From DASRHT01 sp035293765 (GTDB lineage: Bacteria; Chloroflexota; Ktedonobacteria; Ktedonobacterales; Ktedonobacteraceae): a DNA stretch of 64,000 nucleotides. Where the stretch lies: positions 4,131 to 68,130 of the forward strand of contig DATGMF010000094.1 in assembly GCA_035293765.1 (NCBI GenBank), read 5' to 3'. This document shows, in pieces, positions 52,153 through 60,350 of the stretch; the first letter of the stretch is position 1, and each line of letters opens with the position of its first letter. Below the pieces are notes generated by a model. That model worked only from the letters and a program-made list of their open reading frames with translations, had not been told where the DNA came from and searched no databases. The translations under genes were made by a program, and so were the position numbers.

Positions 52153-52962
52153 AATGAGTACTCCATTCTCCCTCTCTCCTTCAATAGAAACCATCCACGG
52201 AGATACATCACAAAGAAAATACTGAATTGGATCGCGCCATTTGAAAAATGCTCTCCCATTGCTCTACACAGCAATAATCGTGCCAAATTGTAGAAAGTAC
52301 CCCATACAGTTCGTCCCTTCATCAGAGGAAAAAGGGCAACCACCACCGTCAGCAATGCGAGAGATGCAGCCCTGACAAGCAGTGCAGACGGTGGCAAAGG
52401 CAACGAGGCACGAGCCTTTCAAGAGAGAGCTTTCATTTTGAAATAGGAAAAAAGGTTAAATTATTACCATGAACAGAAAGAGTATTTGCAGGGCCGAAGA
52501 TGAAGATATTTCCATGTTTGGGGAAATTTCCCCAGCGCGCGAAGTCATCAATTCGTAAGTCTATGGATGTGAATGCTTGACTAGAGTTGTAACTCCTGTT
52601 ATGCTGAAGGTAAGAAATAACGGCTCATGACAGATGAAAAGAAAGGTTACCGCGTGACCTCTCATCTGAAGCCGCAAAAGGATAGCAAAGCTATCCCTCT
52701 GTTTCTTATGCCTCCTTCAGCCAGGATCAAGGAAAGAGATTGCTGCTTTTCTAAAGCAAAAAAATGAAAATTTCTTCACTTACCTGCTGACAGGAAAGAG
52801 GAGTTGTGGTATGATAGGAAGGGCATGGATTATACCTGCTGTGGGGATGCGGATGCAGCGGCGGAGGCTCCCCCTCGGCTTACTTTCTCGCTAAGCCTCG
52901 TTTGCTTACCTTCGTGTGGGCAGGCGAATAGATCCTCCAGAGTGAAGGAAGGAGGCGATTTC
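52153..52962. other. 810-base region upstream of the ftsY operon with structured leader
   Basis: Holds a perfect palindrome GGGGAAATTTCCCC (52520-52533), a strong promoter (52577), and a leader with stem-loops: CGGCT/AGCCG plus CAGATGA/TCATCTG (52621-52674) and GGATAGC/GCTATCC (52680-52696). A 29-codon ATG frame at about 52470 is not credible. No known RNA family is recognised. Confidence 0.55.
52577..52605 (+). promoter_or_regulatory. Promoter of zinc-ribbon-ftsY-accDA transcript
   Basis: TTGACT at 52577 and TATGCT at 52600 with 17-base spacing. It would drive a leader of about 350 bases with several stem-loops before the first gene. Confidence 0.7.
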
Positions 52963-53178
52963 GTGGAAAACGCTTTTCCCCGGTGTCGCAAATGTAGTGA
53001 AGGTGATCTGGTTCCGCTTTCGGATTTCGGTAGCCAGGGAGCTTCCATCGAGTACAAGGCATGGGTGTGTACCAACCCGTCTTGCCTGTACAACATCAAA
53101 ATCCGTAACGGTGACATCATCATTAATGAACCAATCAGTGACGGCTCACTCCATTCGTATCGCAGCGGTCGCCAGTAG
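52963..53178 (+). CDS. Small zinc-ribbon protein
   Basis: A 71-residue protein. CRKC near the start and CTNPSC in the middle form a probable zinc-binding ribbon; the rest is polar. The GTG at 52963 has AAGGAGG 8 bases upstream, which argues for this start over the longer frame that begins 53 codons earlier. It lies 212 bases before ftsY on the same strand. Function unknown, perhaps a small conserved partner of this operon. Confidence 0.6.
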   Translation: MENAFPRCRKCSEGDLVPLSDFGSQGASIEYKAWVCTNPSCLYNIKIRNGDIIINEPISDGSLHSYRSGRQ

Positions 53179-53201
53179 GGGTGGGGTGTGGCACCAGGCA
53201 G

Positions 53202-53237
53202 CACGTTTATGAGCGGTTTGCGCCGCTCACGAACGTG
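53202..53237 (+). ncRNA. Stem-loop in the ftsY leader
   Basis: CACGTT (53202) pairs with AACGTG (to 53237) and GAGCGG with CCGCTC inside it, in the 211-base gap before ftsY. This is a stable structure of unknown meaning, perhaps a processing site or attenuator. Confidence 0.35.
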
Positions 53238-53389
53238 AACCGGGCGGGCAAGAGGGTGGCCTTTTGCCTGACAGATGTAGAGGGACGATCACTGCATATG
53301 GGTATGCAGTGGTATGCCCTCTTCTTTGATTTTGGGAGGAACCGACAAGGCACTCAAGCCGTAACGATATTAAAGGAGTTTATACTGAC

Positions 53390-54325
53390 GTGCTCAATCG
53401 ATTTTTTGGGCAGAATCCGCAAGAAGACCCGAATAGATTCGGTTTTTTAAACCGCACTAAACAACTTTTTAAACGGTTAAGCGATACCGTTGAAGAAACT
53501 GATATTATCACCGATGACCTGTGGGATGAGCTGGAAGAAGCATTACTGGCAACCGACGTAGGTCCTGGCACCAGCATGTGGCTGATTGAGCGCCTGCGTG
53601 AACGGGCCACAGCAGAACATATGCGCACCAGCGCCCAGGTACAGCAAGCATTACGTCAAGAACTTGTAGCCCTCCTCGGCAAACCCTCTCTACTTCGCAG
53701 GTCAAAACAGTCCCCGCTCACCGTTATATTAGTAATTGGTGTGAACGGCTCTGGCAAGACGACCACCATCGCCAAACTGGCCTATCGTCTCGTGCGCGAA
53801 GGCTTTAAAGTTACCCTGGCTGCTGGCGATACATTCCGCGCCGCCGCCATTGACCAGCTCAAGGTATGGGGAGAGCGCGTTGGTGCACCCGTGATCAGCC
53901 AGAATCAGGGTTCCGACCCCGGCGCCGTTGTCTATGACGCGATTCAGGCCGCCACCACGCGCGGCAGCGATGTGCTCATCATTGACACCGCTGGCCGTCT
54001 GCATACCAAGTATAACCTTATGGAAGAATTAAAAAAAATTAACAAAGTTATTCAGAAATTCATTCCTGACGGCCCACACGAGTTATTGATGGTGATTGAT
54101 GCGCCAACCGGACAAAACGCGCTCTTGCAGGCGCGCCAGTTCGCGCAGGATATCGGCTTAACGGGCGTTATTATTACGAAAATGGATAGCACCGCCAAAG
54201 GTGGGTTCGCTTTTGCGGTGGCAGACGATTTAGGGGTACCTATCAAGTTCATCGGTACCGGAGAAAAAGTCGAGGATCTCATTCCTTTCGACCCACAGCG
54301 TTTCGTGGAGGCGCTCTTCGCCTAA
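53390..54325 (+). CDS. ftsY: Signal recognition particle receptor FtsY
   Basis: A 311-residue SRP GTPase receptor that targets membrane proteins to the translocon. It has a helical N domain (1-110), then the G domain: GVNGSGKTTT (P-loop), DTFRAAA, DTAGR and TKMD, and the closing GTGEKVEDL. The acidic A domain of E. coli is absent, which is normal for many phyla. The start is GTG. accD follows after 21 bases, so protein targeting and fatty acid synthesis genes share a transcript here. Confidence 0.97.
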   Translation: MLNRFFGQNPQEDPNRFGFLNRTKQLFKRLSDTVEETDIITDDLWDELEEALLATDVGPGTSMWLIERLRERATAEHMRTSAQVQQALRQELVALLGKPSLLRRSKQSPLTVILVIGVNGSGKTTTIAKLAYRLVREGFKVTLAAGDTFRAAAIDQLKVWGERVGAPVISQNQGSDPGAVVYDAIQAATTRGSDVLIIDTAGRLHTKYNLMEELKKINKVIQKFIPDGPHELLMVIDAPTGQNALLQARQFAQDIGLTGVIITKMDSTAKGGFAFAVADDLGVPIKFIGTGEKVEDLIPFDPQRFVEALFA

Positions 54326-54346
54326 AACTGACGGGGAGGTTTTTTA

Positions 54347-55243
54347 ATGGTTAAAGAAGCGGCAGTTCCATCAACAAAGCAAGCAACCTCTACCGAGGAG
54401 GCGAAATCCAACTTGTCCAGCATGGGCAATATCGCAGTCAAGTGCCCCAAATGCAAGGAGATTCTCTACGGGCGCGACTGGGAGAAGAACCTGAAGATCT
54501 GCTCACGCTGTAGCTATCACTTCAGACTGACAGCACACGAACGTATTGCGCTCATAACAGATCCTGATAGCTTCGTCGAGATAGATCAAGATATTATCTC
54601 GGTCGATCCTCTCAAGTTCGTCAGCCGCTCGCAAGCCTATGCAGCCAAACTGGAAGAAGAACGACGCAACTCGGGACTGAACGAGGCCGTTGTGAGTGGT
54701 CACGCGACTATTGAGGGAAGCCCTCTTGCGCTTGCTATCATGGATTTTCGTTTTATTGGTGGCAGCATGGGGTCTGTTGTGGGCGAGAAAATCACCCGCA
54801 CCATTGAGCTAGGCATAGAGCGGGGCATCCCTGTACTGATCGCCACCGCCTCCGGTGGGGCGCGCATGCAAGAGGGGGTATACTCGCTGATGCAAATGGC
54901 AAAGACGTCAGCCGCGCTTGCCAAATTGAGCGAGGCCCGGCTCCCTTATTTCAGCCTGTTGACCGATCCCACCACAGGAGGGGTCACCGCCAGTTTCGCG
55001 ATGCTTGGCGATGTCATTCTTGCGGAACCGGGCGCACTGATCTGCTTTACGGGGCCGCGTGTCATCGAGCAATTTATGCACATCAAGCTTCCTGAAGGTA
55101 CTGTCAATTCCGAATTTGGCCTCCAACATGGTATGATTGATACGATAGTACACCGCCGCGAGCTACGCCAGACCCTGGCCCAGCTTCTGCGCCTGTACGC
55201 CAAAAATGCAGCCGGAGACGAATCACACACAGCCACACCGTAA
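54347..55243 (+). CDS. accD: Acetyl-CoA carboxylase carboxyltransferase subunit beta
   Basis: A 298-residue subunit that transfers CO2 from biotin to acetyl-CoA, the committed step of fatty acid synthesis. The C4 zinc ribbon is at the start (CPKCKE with CSRCSYH) and the crotonase-like domain carries GGSMGSVVGEKI and SGGARMQEG. The ATG has GGGAGG upstream. accA follows, partnering as alpha-beta heterotetramer. Confidence 0.97.
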   Translation: MVKEAAVPSTKQATSTEEAKSNLSSMGNIAVKCPKCKEILYGRDWEKNLKICSRCSYHFRLTAHERIALITDPDSFVEIDQDIISVDPLKFVSRSQAYAAKLEEERRNSGLNEAVVSGHATIEGSPLALAIMDFRFIGGSMGSVVGEKITRTIELGIERGIPVLIATASGGARMQEGVYSLMQMAKTSAALAKLSEARLPYFSLLTDPTTGGVTASFAMLGDVILAEPGALICFTGPRVIEQFMHIKLPEGTVNSEFGLQHGMIDTIVHRRELRQTLAQLLRLYAKNAAGDESHTATP

Positions 55244-55259
55244 CATAGAGGAAAATGCG

Positions 55260-56240
55260 ATGCCTTACGATCTGGAATTTGAGAAACCATTAGCCGAGCT
55301 TGAGAAGAAGATCACCAGCCTACAACGCAAAGGTGACCGTCTGAAACATGAGGAGCTTCAGCAACTACAGGAGGCGGAACGCGAATTGCGCCACCGCACA
55401 GAAGATATCTATAAAAACCTTACCTCGTGGCAAACTGTCCTGGTTGCTCGCCACAAAGACCGTCCCTACGCGGCCGATTACCTCCGGCTCATAACAGAAG
55501 ATTTCTTCGAATTGCACGGGGACCGCTCCTTCGGCGACGATCACGCGATTATGGCGGGGCCGGCCCAACTGGATGGTCAGGTGGTGATGTTCGTCTGCCA
55601 TCAAAAGGGGCGAGATATGAAGGAGAAGCAATACCGCAATCTAGGCATGCCGCATCCAGAGGGCTATCGCAAGGCGCAGCGTCTGATGCGTCAGGCTGAG
55701 CGGTTCGGCTTCCCCATCATCTGTTTGATCGATGCCTCCGGCGCTTCTCCCGGTCTGGTAGATGAAGAGCGGGGGCAATCCGAAGCCATCGCCTCCAGCC
55801 TCTACTTAATGGCGCGCTTGCGGGTCCCTATTATCGCCTGCGTCATCGGCGAGGGTGGTAGCGGGGGCGCTCTGGCAATCAGCCTGGCAGATCGAATCCT
55901 GATGATGGAGCACAGCATTTACACAGTTGCCGCGCCAGAGGCGGCGGCCTCGATTATGTGGCGAGATAGTGTTTATGCACCGCAGGCTGCTGAAGCCATG
56001 CGCATCAGCGCGCGTGAGATCAAAGAGCTAAACCTGGTTGACGAACTCATCCCGGAGCCGCTAGGAGGAGCGCATCGTAACCACCAGCTCGCCGCCGATA
56101 ATCTCAAAGCCGCGCTGCTTAGAAACCTGGCAGAATTACGCCCCATTCCAATCGAGGAGTTGCTGGAAAAGCGTTATCAAAAGTTCAGGACCATCGGCGA
56201 ATTCGGGCGAGCCGAAATTCCTCAGGTTTCTCAAGTTTAG
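55260..56240 (+). CDS. accA: Acetyl-CoA carboxylase carboxyltransferase subunit alpha
   Basis: A 326-residue partner of AccD. The N-terminus EKPLAELEKKI, then GDRSFGDDHAI and GEGGSGGALAI, and the DEIIPEP-like end (DELIPEPLGG) are family marks. I start at the ATG 55260 with GAGGAAA upstream; an earlier frame start overlaps the accD end. The operon ends here with a tRNA promoter just after. Confidence 0.96.
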   Translation: MPYDLEFEKPLAELEKKITSLQRKGDRLKHEELQQLQEAERELRHRTEDIYKNLTSWQTVLVARHKDRPYAADYLRLITEDFFELHGDRSFGDDHAIMAGPAQLDGQVVMFVCHQKGRDMKEKQYRNLGMPHPEGYRKAQRLMRQAERFGFPIICLIDASGASPGLVDEERGQSEAIASSLYLMARLRVPIIACVIGEGGSGGALAISLADRILMMEHSIYTVAAPEAAASIMWRDSVYAPQAAEAMRISAREIKELNLVDELIPEPLGGAHRNHQLAADNLKAALLRNLAELRPIPIEELLEKRYQKFRTIGEFGRAEIPQVSQV

Positions 56241-56243
56241 CTC

Positions 56244-56272
56244 TTGACTTCTGGTCATTGATGCGCTATGAT
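56244..56272 (+). promoter_or_regulatory. Promoter of tRNA-Leu
   Basis: TTGACT at 56244 and TATGAT at 56267 with 17-base spacing, ending 18 bases before the tRNA. Confidence 0.8.
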
Positions 56273-56290
56273 ATGGCCTGTCAGTCATAA

Positions 56291-56371
56291 GCCGGTGTGG
56301 CGGAACGGTATACGCGCTTGTCTCAAAAACAAGTCCCGCAAGGGTTGAGGGTTCGAATCTCTCCACCGGCA
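56291..56371 (+). tRNA. tRNA-Leu (CAA anticodon)
   Basis: An 81-base class II tRNA including discriminator. The acceptor GCCGGTG pairs with CACCGGC. The anticodon stem CTTGT/ACAAG has loop CTCAAAA, giving anticodon CAA. The variable arm is CCCGCAAGGG and the T arm GAGGGTTCGAATCTCTC. The CCA end is not encoded. A terminator follows, then an integrase remnant, which fits tRNA genes as integration sites. Confidence 0.95.
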
Positions 56372-56390
56372 CCTCCGAAGTTTTATGAGG

Positions 56391-56428
56391 CGTCTCAAGC
56401 AAGGATACAAGCGGCTTGAGGCGTTTTT
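56391..56428 (+). terminator. Terminator of tRNA-Leu
   Basis: CGTCTCAAGC pairs with GCTTGAGGCG with one mismatch, followed by T5. Confidence 0.8.
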
Positions 56429-56479
56429 ATGTGCGAGGGATTTCTAGATTGACAGCAAAACTGACAGCAAAACACAGAA

Positions 56480-56650
56480 TTAGCCCTGAAGCGCTTTATT
56501 GAGCTTCTGCATGGCCTCTTGCTGGATATTCGGTAAGACATGCGAGTACACATCTAACGTCATACTAATCCGACTATGACCTAAAATTTCCTGCACGACT
56601 TTCGGATGCACCCCTGCACTTAACAGAAGCGTTGCCGCACTATGCCTGAG
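56480..56650 (-). pseudogene. Tyrosine integrase, C-terminal exon fragment
   Basis: About 56 residues of a tyrosine recombinase end: LRHSAATLLLSAGV with the catalytic Arg-His pair, GHSRISM with the second His, and LDVYSHV with the nucleophilic Tyr. The 5' part is missing because the group II intron follows directly upstream, at the conserved HDLRHS box. It lies 109 bases after tRNA-Leu, so an integrated element once used that tRNA. Without its first exon it is inactive unless the intron is spliced and the other half exists elsewhere. Confidence 0.85.
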
Positions 56651-58325
56651 GTAGGGTAGGGGGCCAGCGAGGTAGCCTTGCTTCTCAGACTTGCTCAAAT
56701 GCCTTCAAGTAGTTTCATAAGACGCTCCTTTTCTGACCTCCCCCCTCCGAACCGGACTTGCACCTTTCAGTGCATCCGGCTCTCCAGTATTGCGTCATTG
56801 AGCTTCTTTCGTCGCTCTTTGATCTCGTCGAGGCTGATGAGTTGCCATGTGATGGGTAATCCGTGTTCAACGGCGACGTGACATCTCTTGCAAAGAACCA
56901 ACGTTTTTCGCCTCAAGGCTATCATCCTTTTCACCCATTCAGGTTTTGCTCTTCCTGGGTATTCATGAATTTTGCGCATGGCATTGACATGATGGACTTC
57001 TACATCTGTGCCGCTTCCGCACAGTTCGCAGAAATCTGCCAGAAGCCTTTGCACCAGTTCTGTTCGATGGTTGATAGGGACTCTTGGCGGTTGGTCATCA
57101 AGTGTTGCTTCACTATCCCACTTCAAGGGTATTCCGCCCCAGGTTGCTCTCAGCGGCTTTTTACTCTCATCGGGCTTTGGTTGGGTCACTTGGAGTCCTT
57201 TATACTCTTTGTCTCCTACCAAAAGCATTGCCCCATATTTCTCATAGACTTTGGACACTGTTATCTTGTGCTTTGCTGCCAGCGTCTTTGTCAGTGAGGT
57301 TTCCATGACCCACTTGAGCTGTGCTAAGGTGCGCATGTTGTAGGCAAGCTGATAGTAATTCGCAAGACCTCGAAATTCGAGCTGATAGGTCAGAACGATT
57401 GTGTAGTCGCTTGCTTTTATCAGCTCTGTTCGCTGTGTTGCTTCACCGTTTTTCTTGTAGCAATCTATCTTCGCTTTTAACACATCTTCAGGCACTCGTA
57501 AACCTATGACACGATTGATACTCCTGCACATTCTTCCGGTGTCCCTTCGTTTTGTGCGCTTCGTATCATCTTGCAGCACGGTTATTTCATACCCAAGAAA
57601 CCTTGCCGCTTCGCTTGTCGCATGGGTGAGAAGCGTCTTTTCTTCAGAGCGTTCCAGTTGGAGTTCCTCTCGCAGGAACGTTCTGAGTTGCTGCTTGATT
57701 TCTTCCGCTTCCGATCTCGGGCCAACAAATCCCAACAGAAAATCGTCAGCATATCTGACATATTTTAGGCGTCGATAGTCTGGGTCGTTCGTCGCTACCG
57801 AGGGCAGAGTCTGAGATTGCTTTCTCAATTCCTCGGCCTTCTCAGTATTTCCCTTTCTCCTTTGGTTTCGTGAGTCTATCCTGAGTTTGTCATACTCTGG
57901 ATTAATCTTTCTCCTACTTCCTCTGGTGTATTGTGGGATAAGAACGTTTTCCACGAACTTGTCCAGTTTATCAAGCAGAATATTTGAGAGGAGTGGAGTC
58001 ACAATTCCGCCTTGTGGGACTCCACTCAGCGTTTGGTTGTAGGTCCAGTCTTCCATGTATCCTGCATCAAGAAGGTCTTGCAGCAGCTTGATAAATCTTC
58101 CGTCGTGAATATGCTCTTTGAGCACTTCAATGAGTAATTCGTGACTCAGCTTCTCAAAGCATTGCGCGATATCTCCCTCGATAAACCAGGTGACTCCTCG
58201 CCAATGGTGGTAGATTTCTCGTAGCGCTGTGTGGCAACCACGTTTGGGGCGAAATCCATGCGAGTGGTCTGAGAACTGCGGTTCAAAGTAGGCTTCCAGG
58301 AGGGAGCGTATTACTTCTTGCAACA
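56651..58325 (-). mobile_element. Group II intron, 3' part (truncated at 5' end)
   Basis: On the minus strand, the reverse transcriptase ORF is followed by a canonical 34-nt domain V (56749-56782) with the AGC triad and GAAA loop, then a domain VI region and a 3' boundary at about 56651, ending AC before CTCAGG of the integrase. The 5' side is cut before the RT-1 block (DKLLQEV) near 58325; domains I-III are missing. The remainder can no longer splice on its own. Confidence 0.85.
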
Positions 58326-58365
58326 GTTTGTCTATACTGGACCCAGAAAACTGGTTCATGCACAC
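56767..58365 (-). pseudogene. Group II intron reverse transcriptase/maturase, N-terminally truncated
   Basis: The frame has 532 codons but genuine intron RT homology starts at about DKLLQEVIRSLLEAY (residue 12), so the RT-0 region and part of RT-1 are gone. The polymerase motif YADDFLL is intact, as are the FRPKRGC and GVPQGGI blocks. The thumb/maturase X domain follows, and the C-terminus carries an HNH endonuclease with CELCG, VEVHHVNAM and CKRCHVAVEHG. The stop lies inside domain V. The upstream ATG/GTG codons belong to foreign sequence. Confidence 0.85.
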
Positions 58366-58370
58366 ATTTC

Positions 58371-59915
58371 GTGCTCAACTATTGGGGGTCTGGTTCGTAG
58401 AGAAAGAAGAAGAGCAAATTGCTCGATAAACTATCACCTGAAATGAGGTTCTTCTTTTTCCTATGCTTCCTTTTCTCCTCCCTGGCTTTGAGGTCCAGGA
58501 GATTTCCGTAACTGAGGCAGAAATCACAGTGACGGCTTGTGCGACCAGGAAAACAGCGGTTTGCCCCGCTTGTCAGCACTCCTCCTCGCGCCTCCATAGC
58601 TTCTACACCCGCACACCTGCTGATCTCCCTGTCAGTGGGCAAGCCGTTCGCCTGAGCCTACGGGTGCGCCGTTTTCGTTGTCAGAACCAGGCATGTCAAA
58701 AACGAACCTTTGCGGAACCCTTGCCCGAAGTCGTTGCGCGCTCCGCTCGACAGACGAAGCGACTGAGAGCAACTCTCAAGCTGTTCGCTGTCGCATTGAG
58801 CGGGCGAGCAGGAGAACGCCTGCTGAACCAACTCGGGATGGCGGTGAGTGGGCAGACCCTGCTGCGGCTGGCAAAGTCAATCAAGACCTCTGGGGCATCC
58901 GCTCCAGAAATCCTGGGCGTCGATGACTTCGCCTTCAAACGGGGCCGGACGTATGGAGCTATCCTGGTGGATTTGCGAACGCATCGCCCAGTTGATCTGC
59001 TTCCCGAGCGGACAGCAGATGCCCTTTCCCTCTGGCTCAGAAGCCATCCCGGTGTCCTGGTCATTAGCCGGGATCGGTCAACAGAGTTTGCTCGTGGGGC
59101 AAGCGATGGGGCACCTGAAGCCGTGCAAATTGCTGATCGCTTCCATATCCTGCAAAACCTGCGGGAGGCTTGCGAGCGTGCTCTCAAGCGCATTCATGCA
59201 GAACTCATCGACCAGCACAAAGCTTCGGGGCATCCTCAGGAGATCCGTTACAAACGCCGTCGGAGCAATAAGGAGATTCGGCTCTTGCGCGAGCATATCG
59301 ATCAATTGGAAAGCGAGATTGTCACCATTGTGAACCAGGCTCGCGAAGGGCAGATCCTGATGTCGTTTCCAGGCTTTGGGCCAATCACCGCCGCGACGAT
59401 TATCGCGGCCATCGGCTCGATCTACAATTTTCCATCGGCTTCGGCTCTCAAATCGTACGTTGGTTGGGCCCCAGTCGTGGCTCAATCGGGGAGCGCGCTG
59501 GATGTTTCCTATCTGACCCGTGGGGGAACCAGGACCATGAAACAGATCATGTTTCTGGCGGTCATGCAGGTCATCCGTTTGCGAGACAACGAATGGGCAC
59601 GGTTGTATGAGCGCCTGGTCAAAGCGCGGTGTCCATTTGATGAACGCACGCAATCCTATACCGGAAAAACACGGGTCATTGGGCGGGTTGCTGGCCAGAT
59701 GATTGAGGCCATTTATGCCTTGCTGATGCGTGACGCGGAACTCTTGAGCCACATTCCGCCAGGGCAAGAACCTCCTCCACCGTTGTTGTATGATCCAGAG
59801 GTGCATCACAGACATCGGCACGGTCACTATCGGCCTTTGAAATCGACGCCCCCTCCAAACGTGATTACGCTCACTCATCTTTCTTCACCTGAATGATCCC
59901 ATATGTCTGAGAGTC
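58371..59915 (+). mobile_element. ISL3-type insertion sequence (approximate ends)
   Basis: The transposase gene is bordered by weakly similar inverted ends: about GCTCAACTATTGGGGG at 58373 and, on the other strand from 59915, GACTCTCAGACATATGGG. Flanks are a group II intron on one side and an SDR gene on the other with no target duplication that I can see, so the element probably recombined or caused a deletion after insertion. Confidence 0.6.
58463..59896 (+). CDS. Transposase: ISL3-type N-terminus with IS110-like C-terminal domain
   Basis: A 477-residue transposase. Residues 35-90 hold the ISL3 zinc finger (CPACQ, CQNQACQ). The DDE core has D in GVDDFAFKRG and in ISRDRSTEF, then ADRFHILQNLREA. 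After a coiled-coil helix (about 255-300) the C-terminus (about 300-390) reads FPGFGPITAATIIAAIG, LKSYVGWAPVVAQSG, TRTMKQIMF: the helix-hairpin-helix Tnp domain of IS110 enzymes, including a serine at the QSG position. ISL3 and IS110 proteins normally differ in mechanism, so this fusion is unusual. The frame is intact. Confidence 0.85.
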   Translation: MLPFLLPGFEVQEISVTEAEITVTACATRKTAVCPACQHSSSRLHSFYTRTPADLPVSGQAVRLSLRVRRFRCQNQACQKRTFAEPLPEVVARSARQTKRLRATLKLFAVALSGRAGERLLNQLGMAVSGQTLLRLAKSIKTSGASAPEILGVDDFAFKRGRTYGAILVDLRTHRPVDLLPERTADALSLWLRSHPGVLVISRDRSTEFARGASDGAPEAVQIADRFHILQNLREACERALKRIHAELIDQHKASGHPQEIRYKRRRSNKEIRLLREHIDQLESEIVTIVNQAREGQILMSFPGFGPITAATIIAAIGSIYNFPSASALKSYVGWAPVVAQSGSALDVSYLTRGGTRTMKQIMFLAVMQVIRLRDNEWARLYERLVKARCPFDERTQSYTGKTRVIGRVAGQMIEAIYALLMRDAELLSHIPPGQEPPPPLLYDPEVHHRHRHGHYRPLKSTPPPNVITLTHLSSPE

Positions 59916-60257
59916 TTTCATATTCACATTGACGACTTGCTCCCACTCCTGTTCGCTCATCTCAAGCATGGGCTTGTCGATCACACAGGCCGCGTTATTG
60001 ATGAGCACATCAAGCGATCCGAAACGGTGGACACATTCCTGCATTAAATGCTCCACTTCCGTTCTTGCTGAGACATCTGCCTTGACCAGCATTACTTGTG
60101 GGGTGATTGGCTCACACAGATGCAAGGTTTCTTGCGCCTGCTTCTCATCTGTTGCATAATTGAGCACAATATTATGATAATCTCGTGCTAGTCGAAGAGC
60201 AATGCCTTTGCCAATCCCTTTCGTGCTTCCCGTAATAATGATTGTTTTTCGTTTCAT
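59916..60257 (-). pseudogene. Short-chain dehydrogenase, truncated by the ISL3 element
   Basis: The N-terminal third of an SDR: GSTKGIGKG cofactor loop, KADVSAR and VLINNAACV. The frame ends shortly after VNVNMK, where the ISL3 end replaces the catalytic Ser-Tyr-Lys half. It cannot be active. The start has GGCAG with a moderate ribosome site. The missing half is not found on the other side of the element. Confidence 0.85.
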
Positions 60258-60350
60258 CTGCCTCCCTTTGTTGGCATTTCGTAAGAACGCATGGCAAGTC
60301 GATTTCCGCTAGAGGCTACCTGAACTATCTCGTGACATCACTTGATATAA

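Noticed and set aside
52470..52559. 29-codon ATG frame upstream of the ftsY operon
   Set aside because: No ribosome site of quality, and it covers a palindrome that looks regulatory.
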